Part shown: positions 1 to 10,192 of the stretch, one piece after another
Numbering within the stretch: the first letter of the stretch is position 1
Layout of the letters: the number at the start of each line of letters is the position of its first letter
Assembly: GCA_023374045.1 (NCBI GenBank)
Contig: CM041778.1
Coordinates: forward strand, 400,394,438 to 400,458,437
DNA length: 64,000 nt
Direction: 5' to 3'
Source: Limonium bicolor
Lineage: Eukaryota; Streptophyta; Magnoliopsida; Caryophyllales; Plumbaginaceae
The notes under the pieces: model-generated
What the model saw: the letters and a program-made list of their open reading frames with translations, nothing else
Database searches by the model: none
Told to the model about the DNA's origin: nothing
Position numbers and translations under genes: made by a program

Positions 1-2290
1 TAACGAGTCCAACTGTATAGCAGATATTTGGCCTGATGCACATCATAGCATATATTAAACTACCAACAACACTGGAATATGGTACATTATTCACGTTGAT
101 TTCTTATTTTTTTGAGCTAGGACCCCATATCCGCACTAAGCGTAGTACCTTTCATAATAGGAGTGTCAATGGGCTTACAATCACTAAGATGGTATCTTTT
201 TAAAATATTATCGAGGTTGTTCTTTTGAGACAAACCCAAAATATTTTTCTTCCTATTTATTAATATTTTAACTCCCAGTACATAACTTGCTTCGCCTATA
301 TCTTTCATGTCAAACTATTTTTCATTGTGGAAGTAGATCCAAGTTGTTGTTGGCTCTTAGGATGTCATCTACATACAAAGTTAGAATGACATAACCTTTT
401 GTGTATGACTTATATCACACAATGGTTTCCATTTATAATGGAAAACTTGTCCTCAACTATAGCCTCATGGAACCTGATATACAATTGTCTGGACGTTAGC
501 TTAAGGCCATAGATGGATCAACAAAGACGACATACCTTCTTCCTTGACCCTTAACTCAAACCCATGAAGCTAGTTCATGTATACCTCATCTCAAGGTTTT
601 CATTGAGAAAGCATTCTTTACACCAATCTGATGTAATGTTAAACCCAAACAAGCAACTATAGCCATAATTAGCCAGATGGACCAAAATCTTACAACAGGT
701 GAGAATGTCTCATCATAATAGACTCCCTCCTTTTGAGTATATCCTTTGTCTACTAGCCTTGCTTTATACCTTTCAACTGATAAATTCGTTCCTCTTTTGA
801 CCTTAAGAACCTACTTGTTCCCAATAGTCCTTTTACAAGGCGAAAGATCAACCAAATCCCAAACTTGGTTATTATGCATGGACGTTATCTCTTATTCCAT
901 TGCTTTCATCCATGCTGATGCCTTAGAACCTAAGACAACGTCTCTAAAATCCTACACTCCTCCTCCTCATCCATCATAGTGGTAAGGTAGGATTCATAAT
1001 TAATTCCTTATAGAGCGCATGTTTGTTTGCCTTATAGTCAATTTCAAAACGTCTTTTGGGGACTCGGCCCCCTTTACTCTCCTATGCTCATGTAAATTGT
1101 GTTCCTCCTCATGAACTTGAGAATTCAAAAGAACATCTTCAACAAGCATATTATTGGTTACTTATATCAGGTTATTCATCAGGATCATCTAGTTCATAGA
1201 ACTTTTCCCTGGTTTCTTCAAAAGTTTGTGGATCATCAGTTTCCAAGAATGTGGCATCACGAGAATTAATCTCAGTTTTTTCCCACTTTCATCTTCACCT
1301 AAGAAGATGTACCTTTTTCAATTCTCACAGTATCATACAAAGATACATTTCTTTTCATTTTGGCCTATTTCCCGAACTTATGAGATAGTAAGGTGATGTA
1401 GGCAGCACATCCTAATGGGCATAGATTGCTCAAATCTAGATGTCTACCAGTCTATAGCTCATATGGTGTCTTAGAGGCTGATTTGTATGAACCCTATTCA
1501 AAACTAGTTTTTTTGTCAACAAGACATCTCCCTAATACGAAATTAGTAGATTTGCTTATGATATCATGGATCAAACCATATCCAATAAGGTCATATTTCT
1601 TCTTTATGCCACCATATTTCTTCTTTATGCCACACCATTATGTTGTGCGGTGTAAGGAACAATTAACTGTCTCACTATTCCTTTCTCTTTACAAAGTTCT
1701 TTAAACTGAATTAATAGGTAGTCTCTACCTTGTTCCGTTCTCAACCCCTTAAATTTGAGAGTTAATTGATTCTCTACTTCATCCACGTACTTGTGGAAGC
1801 AATTAAGAGCTTCTGATTTATGTGAAATGAGATACACGTAACAAATATGTGTGAAGTCATCAATGAATGTGATAAAAATATCAAGCACCATGTTTGGTTG
1901 TCACATACATTGGACCACTAATATCTGAATGAATTAGCTGTAATGGTTAAATAACTCTTTCTGCTTTAGAAAATAGTTTCCTAGTAGCTTTTCCAACTAA
2001 AAAAGGCTCACACTTAATGAGTTTTAGCTTTTGAGTTCCACCTACGAGCTCTTCTTCGCAAGTCTATTCATTCGATCAATACCAATATAACCGCGTATAA
2101 CATGCCAAAGTTATGAATCATCATAATTAATAGCATAAGCTGAAGAAAATGTGATTGTTTGAACCAACATCGACATTTAACACTATGAAAACATCTAATA
2201 AAGAGCTAATATCGAAAAATGTACCATTATTAAACAACTCTAAAGTTGATCTTTAAAAAATAAATTTGAAGCCTATCTTAAGAAGAGATG
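1..2290 (-). mobile_element. Ty1/copia retrotransposon remnant (integrase to reverse transcriptase)
   Basis: Decayed copia pol read on the minus strand in the family order. The GAG-pre-integrase part lies near 2000-2100. The integrase core is open at 1625-1891, with ITFIDDFTHICYVYLI and, further on, QHNGVA. Reverse transcriptase fills 1-600; the open piece at 117-308 has GEASYVLGVKI, LGLSQK and CKPIDTPI, typical of copia RT just after the catalytic centre, and the YGLK..SR.LY.RFHE region is recognisable at about 400-540. Many stops and frame changes separate these blocks, so it cannot make an enzyme. RNase H and the 3' LTR would lie beyond the left window edge; no LTR is visible here. Family assignment is secure; the outer limits are not. 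Confidence 0.85.
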
Positions 2291-2577
2291 GAAGGGAAAC
2301 ATAGCTGGTAAAATGCTGCCCCCTCCCCTTTCTCATCCTCGTCGACCAGTGATCCAAGAATGTGTTACGATGGTTCACCTTGATTGGGATGTGTCCTTGG
2401 TCTTTGCTAGTCTATCCTATAGTAGGTTGTAGACATTCTTGCAAAATCTGGTTTAGGTAGAACATTTGGTTGTTCTGTTCTGGAGATTTCTCCTCCTGAT
2501 ATTGAGACTCAATTGCTTGTAGACATTTGGTTGTTCTGTTATGCTCATGAGGCTTTGCCTTCGGTTTTGACAAAAAA
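2291..2577. other. Unassigned stretch between copia and foldback elements
   Basis: No gene is recognisable. An 18-bp sequence (acatttggttgttctgtt) occurs twice, at 2462 and 2523, a 61-bp tandem spacing. The minus-strand peptide across it (2412-2600) is Gln/Lys rich and might be gag-derived from the neighbouring copia element, but no zinc knuckle is visible. Confidence 0.3.
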
Positions 2578-2583
2578 GGGGAA

Positions 2584-4108
2584 ATTTCATGAAATGCCAC
2601 TATATTTTTTGGCTAATTCATAATATGTCACTAAAAAAAGAAAGTCATGAAATGCCACCATATTTGTGCAAAAGTCCATGAAATGCCACTACGACGTCGT
2701 GACCAGAACAAAAAAGACAAAAATACCCATACTAGTTAACAAAGTAGTTTTAAACTTCACAATATGTCACTAAGTGTTAAAAATTTCACAAAAAATCAAA
2801 ATATTATAAAAATATAGGTAACTATAAGAATATATTTAAAATATTATAAAAATATAGGTAACTATAAGAATATATTTAAAATAGTATAAAGATTATAAAA
2901 ATAAATAAAAAATATATTAAAATATCATAAAATTTGAAAAAAAGTAAATATTTTTTTAGATGTTTTCAAAATTATTTAATACTATAAAAAGAATATACGT
3001 TTTAAACACATATTTATACTACTTTTTCTACAAATTCAGACCAATATAGTACCCTAGTACCATAATTTATACTAATTAACTATGATAATTTAGACCAATT
3101 AACTACCATAATTTTTTCCCCGTATAGTTTTAAATTATTATTTTCTACCAATTTAATTAATTATACCAATTTACTACCATAATTTATACCAATTAATTAC
3201 CATATAATTTTAAATTATTTATTTTAAAAAATCTTTTAAATTTTTTATTAATATTTGGAAATTATTTTTTATTTATTCTATTTTGCGGATGAATTTATGA
3301 CATAATATAATTTATTTCAAATAAATATTTTAAATTGACAAAAAATATTATTTTTTTATTATTTGAAATGTATGGTACAAATTATGGTAATTATTGGTAC
3401 TAGTTATGGTGCTTAATTGGTTGAAAAATTGATATAAATTATGTTAAATATTATGACTAGTACCAATTTTTCTACCAATTAAGCATCATAACTAGAACCA
3501 ATTAATTACCAAAATTTTATCATACATTTTCAAATTATCTTTTTTACTATCAATTTAAATTATTTAATTGAAATAAATTATATTATGTCATAAAGTCATC
3601 GGCAAACTAGAATATAAATTTGAAAAATTCCAAATTTTAATTAACAATTTAAAATAATTTATTTTGAATAAATATTTTAAATTGGTAGAAAAAATAATTT
3701 AAAAATATATGGTAATTAATTGGTATAAATTATGGTACTATATTGGTCTAAATTGTAGAAAATTTATTATAAATTATGTGCTTAAAACTCTATATTCTTT
3801 TTTATGGTATTAAATAATTTTGAAAAAAAATCTAGAAATATTTACTTTTTTTCAATGTTTTATGATATTTTGATATATTTTTATTTTTATTTATAACTTT
3901 TTTATAATATTTTAAATATATTCTTATAGTTACCTATATTTTTATTTTTTTGTGAATTTTAGGGAATTTTTTAACACTTAGTGGCATATTGTGAACTTTA
4001 AAATTACTTTGTTAACTAGTGGGGGTATTTTTGTCTTTTCTACTTCTGGTCAATGACATAGTGGTATTTCATGGACTTTTGTAAAAATATAGTGACATTT
4101 CATGAAAT
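2584..4108. mobile_element. Long foldback (hairpin) element 1
   Basis: The whole 1.5-kb A+T-rich element is one inverted repeat. The left end (tttcatgaaatgccactat) matches the reverse complement of the right end. Internal blocks also pair: the stretch with 'taggtaactataagaatat' near 2815 has its complement near 3915, and the block around 3040 with ATAGTACC pairs with the block around 3740. The centre is near 3345. Flanks show a 9-bp repeat, aaaaaaggg at 2572-2580 and 4109-4117, the target-duplication size of Mutator-like elements, though it is low complexity. A 34-bp subrepeat is duplicated in tandem at about 2815-2880. No protein is encoded. Transcripts would fold into long double-stranded RNA. 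Confidence 0.75.
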
Positions 4109-4604
4109 AAAAAAGGGAAATTTTCATGAAATGCCACTATATTTTTGGCTAATTTATGAAATGCTACTAAAAAAAAGAAAGTCACAAAATGCCACTATAT
4201 TTTTGTAAATGTCCATGAAATGCCACTATAGTCATTGACCAGATGAAAAAAAAGACAAAAATACCCCTACTAGTTAACAAAGTACTTTTAAAGTTCACAA
4301 TATACCCCTAAGTGTTAAAAAATTCACAAAAATATCAAAACATAATAAAGATATAAAAATTACAAAATTACAAAATTAGAAAATTTATAAAATTAAAAAT
4401 TATAAAATTAAAAATCGAAGTTTAAAAATTTAATAGTTAAAAATTTAAAAATTTAAAAAATTGACAATTAAAAAAATTATGAAAATTGATAAAAATGAAA
4501 ATATCATAAAAAATATATATTTCATTTTTAAAGTTTATTCTCTACCATAAAATATTATTGTATTCAAAACTAATAATTTATACCAATTTCTCATCACTTT
4601 ATAC

Positions 4605-5179
4605 TAGAGGTGATCATAATGTGTCCGGCCCGACAGCTCGGTCCGACCCACTCGTAAAAAAGCCCGACAGGCCCGAGCCTGATTGGGCTTCCGGGCGGGC
4701 CTGGACATAAAACCAGGCCTGAAAAAAATCAGACCGGACCGCGACACTTTTTTTAGCCTGTGGGCAAGCCCGGCCTGATTTTATATATTTTTTAATTATT
4801 TTTTAAAATGTAATATATACATATTTAATTTTATTTGATTTTTATATAATATATACAAAAAATATATATAAATTTTAATTAAGTTATATATATAATATAT
4901 GAATCTATATTAAATATATTAATTTAATTTTTTTATTAATTTATATAAAAAAATTTAAAAACCCCGGGCCGAGCTTCGGCAAAACCTGGAAAAAATCGGG
5001 CCTAACCCGGCTCGGCCCGAGCATGTAAAAAACCCGGGCCGAGCTTCGGCAAAACCTGGAAAAAATCGGGCCTAACCCGGCCCGGCCCGAGCATGTAAAA
5101 AACCGGGCTTGGTTTTTTAAATAGGCCTGACAGGCCTAAAATTTACCTTCGGCCCGGCCCGCCCGAATGATCACCTCTA
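4605..5179. mobile_element. GC-rich hAT-type MITE
   Basis: Terminal inverted repeats TAGAGGTGATCAT (4605) and ATGATCACCTCTA (ending 5179) are flanked by an 8-bp target duplication, ctttatac (4597-4604) and ctttataa (5180-5187), with one mismatch. The 8-bp duplication and TAGAGGTG terminus fit hAT elements. The ends are very GC rich (runs of CCCGGCCCGG type) within A+T-rich DNA. It has no coding capacity. Confidence 0.85.
4962..5101. repeat. 70-bp tandem duplication inside the hAT MITE
   Basis: Two nearly identical 70-bp units (4962-5031 and 5032-5101), each beginning with cccgggccgagcttcggc and ending gcatgtaaaaaa. It lies in one subterminal arm of the MITE. Confidence 0.85.
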
Positions 5180-5879
5180 CTTTATAATTTATACCTATTA
5201 TGTACACCATAATTTATACTAAATAAGTACCTTAATTTTTACTATTCATTTTTTAATTATTATTTTCTATCAATTAAATTATTTCTATTAAATTAATTTT
5301 TTAAAAATTTTTGTTTTGCTGATAAATTTTAAAAAATAAAATTCTAAATATAATATTTTATTATAAAGAAATAATTTAAATTGATAAAAAAATAATAAAA
5401 AAAATGTATGATAAAATTATGTTACTCATTTGGTATAAATTATGGTACTTAATTGATAGTAAATTGGTTTAAATTATTTATTTAGAACATAATATTTTTT
5501 TCTAATATTGAATAAATTTTCAACAATGAAACATTTATTTGTTTTAATATTTTATGATATTTTTATATTTTTAATTTTTTTTAAAAACTTAAATTTCATT
5601 ATTTTTATAAGTATTTTTTATTTTTACAAATTATTTTTTTATTTTAATGTATTTTGAATTTATTTTGTGAATTTTTGTGAATTTTTTACACTTAAGGGTA
5701 TATTAAAATTTTTTCATCTTGTCAATGACTATATTAATATTTCATGAACTTTTATAAAATATAATAATATTTTATGATTTTTTTGGTGATATTTCATGAA
5801 TTAGTCAAATATTTTTCACGAAATTGTCCTTTTTATACGGCGAACCAATTCTCTAGTCAAGCAAGTATAACCAATACTG

Positions 5880-5917
5880 TGGGCCTTATCGAATATCATG
5901 GCAGACACATCGGCCCA
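5880..5917 (+). promoter_or_regulatory. Site II-type elements, upstream COX19 promoter
   Basis: TGGGCC at 5880-5885 and its complement GGCCCA at 5912-5917 lie 140-180 bp before the ATG at 6058. TGGGCY (site II) elements are known in promoters of plant nuclear genes for mitochondrial proteins. The same pair recurs before the downstream first exon (7275-7306). Confidence 0.5.
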
Positions 5918-6057
5918 ACACTGTTTTTCTTTCTTATCCCCGATCGGCTCATCACTGCGAGAAAGTGGGAGAAACGGGGCCGGTGGTATGCCCAATCGCT
6001 TTCAAGAAAGAAAAGAGCCAGAACAAGAAGAGCGCTCTTGATTGCTAAGGCTAGTCG

Positions 6058-6067
6058 ATGAGTGCTG
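6058..6067 (+). other. COX19: Alternative or relict first coding exon of COX19
   Basis: ATGAGTGCTG followed directly by a strong donor (GTAAGT at 6068). It is identical in coding content to the first exon at 7465-7474 and in the same phase, so splicing to exon 2 at 8935 would give the same protein from a 2.9-kb first intron. The upstream region has site II motifs and a purine-rich AAGAAAG leader similar to the downstream copy. It is either an alternative promoter or what is left of a duplicated COX19 gene; no copies of exons 2-4 are visible between 6068 and 7464. Confidence 0.5.
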
Positions 6068-6599
6068 GTAAGTTTTCTTTCTTAAAACATCATTTTTGGC
6101 TTTACTTCTGCATCTTCATCAAGCTTGGGTGGAGTCAAGAGTAGCTGCTGTAGAGCCGTCTCTCGGAATTGTGCTGCTTACCGTGTTGCTGTTACGATTT
6201 GAGAGTAATTGATTTGGATCTGCACTGGTGGTGCGTCAATGGAGATCAGAGTACAAGCCCGACCTAGGATGCTTCTATGAGGAATTAATATCTTTAATTG
6301 ATTTCAGTTACTCCCTGTTGAGTAATCCCCCAGGGTGGCCGCTCTTAAGGTGATTAATCCGATAAACTTCAGGGACTGGATGCGATTGCTTTCCTCCAAT
6401 TATAACATGGAGAAGGAGACAAGTGCAAAAGCTTTTGCTTTCTTAAACCCTACTTATCCCTTTCACTCTATACTGGCGGGTAAAGTGCCAACCGGCTCAG
6501 ATCACGTCCCTTTGCCCGATTAGGTTGAATCTATGCGCTAATAAATCCTTTTTATAGCTTTACAAATTGACACTTGAATCTCGTTACTGTGTGTGATAT

Positions 6600-6795
6600 T
6601 CATCTTTTTATTTGTGAACGAATCCTATTAGCAGCCGCAACTACAACCCATCCTGGTGCGCTTAGCCTTGCCATCAAACGATAACCTAATTAATTGAAGT
6701 TTCCATTTCTAAACAACACGCTTTAGTCTCGAGCGGCAGCCCACATAGTCTAGAGGAGGAGGAGTCTTTCTTACCGAAGAAAAGATTTGACTATA
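6600..6795 (-). pseudogene. Decayed copy of the MTV1 3' end
   Basis: This stretch resembles 10140-10300, the last exon and 3' flank of MTV1. 'gtctcgagcggcagccca' near 6727 matches 'gtctcgagctgcagccaa' near 10243, and 'tgcgcttagccttgcca' near 6657 matches 'tgtgctttgccttgcca' near 10156. On the minus strand it reads like a frameshifted DHLAAARDSKRV, the start of MTV1 exon 5. It places an MTV1 fragment between the two COX19 first exons, as a local tandem duplication followed by loss would. Confidence 0.55.
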
Positions 6796-6905
6796 TAAAC
6801 AATCAATATATTTGGCAAAGAGTACCATTAGCATTCAACTTAAATTGTTGGGGAATCTCTCTAAAAGAGAAATACCCTCCAAAAATTTGCGTATGCCACT
6901 TATAT

Positions 6906-6967
6906 GCAACAAGCACACGGTATTCTTTAGTAAAAGGCGAAAGAATAGTTCGCTTTGTGCTTGTTGC
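6906..6967. repeat. Short inverted repeat (stem-loop)
   Basis: Arms gcaacaagcac (6906-6916) and gtgcttgttgc (6957-6967) are perfect 11-bp complements, and the loop can pair further. It lies in a 6.8-7.27 kb tract whose base composition is more even than the flanks and whose origin I cannot identify; organelle-derived DNA is possible but unsupported. Confidence 0.5.
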
Positions 6968-7274
6968 GTGGCTGCGTGAGTTTAAAGGTCAGGATAACAT
7001 GACCTATTTGTATACTTATCAGACGCTGGCTTTAGTTCGTATACTCAATGTGGGAGCGAGGCACATTGGATGAATCTTCGTTTTCTCTCTACAGCAGATC
7101 TATGCCGGAGGTCTCTAATTGATATTACGCCGGGTGTAAAGTTGATTTATTTTTTGCAAGAGCTCATGGAGGGAGGTCATTCAGGCAGCCATAGAAAACT
7201 CTCTAGAAAGCTTCTCCACCGGACCGCATTTCCTGTAGGACCTACTCTATACGACGTCTACTAGTTTTGATTTA

Positions 7275-7306
7275 TGGGCCGTATGTAGGCTGACATTGGT
7301 GGCCCA
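7275..7306 (+). promoter_or_regulatory. Site II-type elements, main COX19 promoter
   Basis: TGGGCC (7275-7280) and GGCCCA (7301-7306) lie 160-190 bp before the COX19 ATG at 7465, with the same pairing and spacing style as at 5880-5917. A purine-rich leader with GTAGTAGTAG and AAGAAGAA follows. Confidence 0.5.
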
Positions 7307-7464
7307 CTTCCTTGCTTCCAACTCTGGGCTTCTCTACCTCCTCACCCTCGACAAAGAATTGGAATAAGCGACCGGCTTTTTGCTCTGTAGCTGTCAAGAA
7401 AAGTAGTAGTAGTAGAAGAAGAAAGAAGAATCTGAGGAATACTATTCTCCATTAACCCTGGCCG

Positions 7465-9390
7465 ATGAGTGCTGGTAGGTCATCTCTAGACATCTCAATT
7501 CATTCTTGGGGTTTTACTTTTCTGTATTTCGCATGCTCCATTGTTCATGTTCTGATTAGCTGTTGTCGACGGTCTTAGTCGACGTGTAAAGGGATAGAGC
7601 GGCAGATTTCTACCGTGCTCCGTCTCTACTAGGTTTCTGTGCTCAAACTTTCTTGGTTTCAATTTCATATAAGAGTCTGTCTGATGAGAAACAAAATGGT
7701 AGGGATATGGATTTTCAGAGGAAAAGAATAAGAAATGAAATCCCGAATGAAGAATTTGCCTGTCAACTAATGATTTTGGAGCTGTCCTGGTTGGTACTTG
7801 AAGAATCAATTTGTTCTTCAAACCTCAACTATCAGAAGTTACTATGAGGAAGCCCCACAATTCAATCGGTGCTGCCCACCATTGAAAATTTGAAATCAAA
7901 ATCGCTCAATCCACCCGCCTCAGGAAGCAGCGAATATTTATTTTGGACGGCTTACTTCTCCATTTCTGAATTTCTTGCCTGAAACACGATCATGCTGCAG
8001 CACTACCCTATAGCATTATGCAATGTTGTATGTACATACCACACAATGTCATGGATTATCAGAGTTTTGGAATTGTGTGAATGCAAGTGAGTTTGCTTCT
8101 TCAAAGTTCATTGGTCTTTACACTTTATGCCATGCCCAAGAATCCAAGGATTGTGTATAAGGAAGTAACCTTAATCGGGCCATGGTTGGTGGCTATATAC
8201 TTTTCCACGCATACGCTATACTGGTAAAGAGCCAGCTGCATCTCTCCTTTGCTTGATTGGTTTGATCCCAGTTCACAGGGTTTAAAAGTTAACTCATGTT
8301 GTGGAGACTTTGCTTGATTGTAGACTTTTCCCTATCCATAAAACAAACAATATAGCGACGGAGAGGAACGGTAGACTATTCTGTATTAAGCTTTGTTTGT
8401 CTTAATATTTTTCTTTCAATTTATTGGCACATTTGGGGTGTGGATTGTTGGATTTTATCATTCTGGTGCTTGTTTGAGCAATAGAATTCTGGATTTCATC
8501 ACGAAACAAACTTATACTGCGATATATGGTCACCATTAACTTTGTTCTCTTATGCAGTATAGATCATTTTTGTGCTAGTTGTACTAACGTTTAATGTTGA
8601 AAGATTACATAATTGCCACCATCCAAAATGAACAAGATCAGAAACTACTGCAACTCAAGCTTTTACTGTTCTGTCTCACTTAATTGCTTAATTCTTCTTC
8701 TTGTGTGCGTTAACTCGAGCTGATTTGACTTTTACAGTATAAGGAGAAGTATTGGATGTTGGCTCGGTTTGGCTTCTTAGGTTCATAATCTGGACTAAGA
8801 AATCACCAACCTTGTTGCTAAATAGAGTTTTACCTTCTGCTGTCCCTTCTACATTATCTGACTTAGTATCTAAGCTGCTTGCTTTGTCATAGTGATCTGC
8901 TTCTTACTTGGTTAGTCACCGTTTCATATACTAGGTGGTTCATTTGGCGGGGCCAGAGGTTCTCGGCCGGTTCCTCCCGAGAAAGGAGTCTTCCCATTGG
9001 ATCATAATCATGAGTGTGATCCGGTATTTGAATGATCTGGAATAAACTCTTGCATATCATCCTGAAAGGACCGTTCTGTTGATGTTATTTACTTTGTGAT
9101 CTATTTTCAGGAGAAGAAGGAATATATAAATTGTCTTAAATCTGGTGGCCATAAATCTGACAAGTGTAGGGAGTTTTCAAAAAGCTATTTGGAATGCCGC
9201 ATGAAGAAGTGAGTTGTAAGCCCATTTCATATCTTTTGATTTTGTTATTTTCAATATCCTTATTGAATACAAATGTCATAGGAACTTAATGGCAAAACAA
9301 GACATGTCCGAGCTTGGATTTGGGGAAGGAACTGCTCCAGATCCGTCTGAAGAGAAATATACTGAAGGAAAGAATCGAGTGGGTGCATAG
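7465..9390 (+). CDS. COX19: COX19-type cytochrome c oxidase assembly protein
   Basis: Four exons: 7465-7474, 8935-9023, 9111-9208 and 9282-9390, all with GT-AG introns and matching phases; they give 101 residues without any frame break. The protein runs MSAGGSFGG, then RPVPPEKGVFPLDH, then twin CX9C motifs (Cys31-X9-Cys41 and Cys52-X9-Cys62), then NLMAKQDMSELGFGEG and a short acidic tail. The twin CX9C CHCH fold and the MAKQDMSELGF signature are those of COX19, a small intermembrane-space protein that supports copper delivery and redox steps in complex IV assembly. Length fits the family. The start is fixed by the short first exon; an equivalent first exon exists at 6058-6067. The neighbour MTV1 is convergent. 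Confidence 0.93.
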
Positions 9391-10192
9391 AAGGATGAGA
9401 TACATATATTATGTTTTGGTAATGATTGTCCAGCTACCAAGGGTGGGGCGCTTTTGGAGATTTGAAGCCCCTCTACTTTCCCATCTGTGTTCTTATGCAG
9501 TATTTGAAAATCACGATGAGCTTCAACGAATTGGCTCAAGAACATTTCCTTAAATCGTGGGAGCAAATTTTTCAAGAATTTTGAACCTGTGTTACTTGTA
9601 GAGACGGCGTAGCAAATATTGGTCAGTTCACATTTGCTGCAGTGTGATGCCATATTGTGAATATGAATATTTCTGATAGATGAATGTGTTTCCTTATGTT
9701 ATGGAAGTCATGGCAATTGTGGCGTGTTCACATTTGCTTCAGTTTAGTGACCCTTACAACCCCGATGTAATGTAATAAAGTTATGACCCATGGTTGCACG
9801 CATTGGAATTTCGTAAAGTTTTCGATTCATGCCATCCAAATTATTTTTCATCATTAATCTATCGGGAAAGAGAAACAATTCAATGAAAGGAAAGCGTTAG
9901 TGTCTATTGGAAGAGAATAGTAAAAGACAAACAAGAGCATGTGAAACAAATTACAGCGCCAACGCGAGAGCCTAAACTGAACAAACACTTCTGTTGTCTT
10001 ACCAACTCAATTATCACCGCATCCGAGACCAGACAGCATTTCATGTATAAATTCCCTTACAAAAGAAATGACTCGAGCTAACACGTAGACAGGTACCAAT
10101 CTCATCCCTGTTACGTGTGAAATTCAGCACTTCCATTCTTATTGCCAATGAACCATGTGCTTTGCCTTGCCAGCAATGATAAGGCAATCATT
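9391..10192 (+). other. COX19 3' UTR and convergent intergenic region
   Basis: The first 400 bp after the COX19 stop are probably its 3' UTR, with an AATAAA signal at 9774-9779. From about 9790 to 10192 lies the 3' flank of the opposing MTV1 gene. Open frames here are shadows; no other gene is seen. Confidence 0.5.
9774..9779 (+). terminator. Poly(A) signal for COX19
   Basis: AATAAA about 385 bp after the stop codon, in a T- and A-rich context. It is the only canonical signal noticed between the COX19 stop and the MTV1 end on the plus strand. Confidence 0.4.

Larger units (their letters stand above)
4118..5831. mobile_element. Long foldback element 2, same family, interrupted
   Basis: It begins 10 bp after foldback 1 with almost the same terminal sequence (ttttcatgaaatgccac) and ends with a degraded inverse copy near 5790-5831. 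Shared internal marks are a tract with gacaaaaatacc and a 'cactaagtgttaaaaa'-like block near both ends. Its left half is interrupted by a hAT MITE (4605-5179). Without that insertion it would be about 1.1 kb. It ends only some 230 bp before the upstream COX19 start codon, so it is part of that promoter's neighbourhood. Confidence 0.65.

Noticed and set aside
6796..7270. Organelle DNA insertion (mitochondrial or plastid)
   Set aside because: Base composition is more balanced and it has an 11-bp stem-loop, but no organelle gene could be recognised.
9276..9653. 125-codon minus-strand frame
   Set aside because: It lies antisense over COX19 exon 4 and 3' UTR and has no family similarity.
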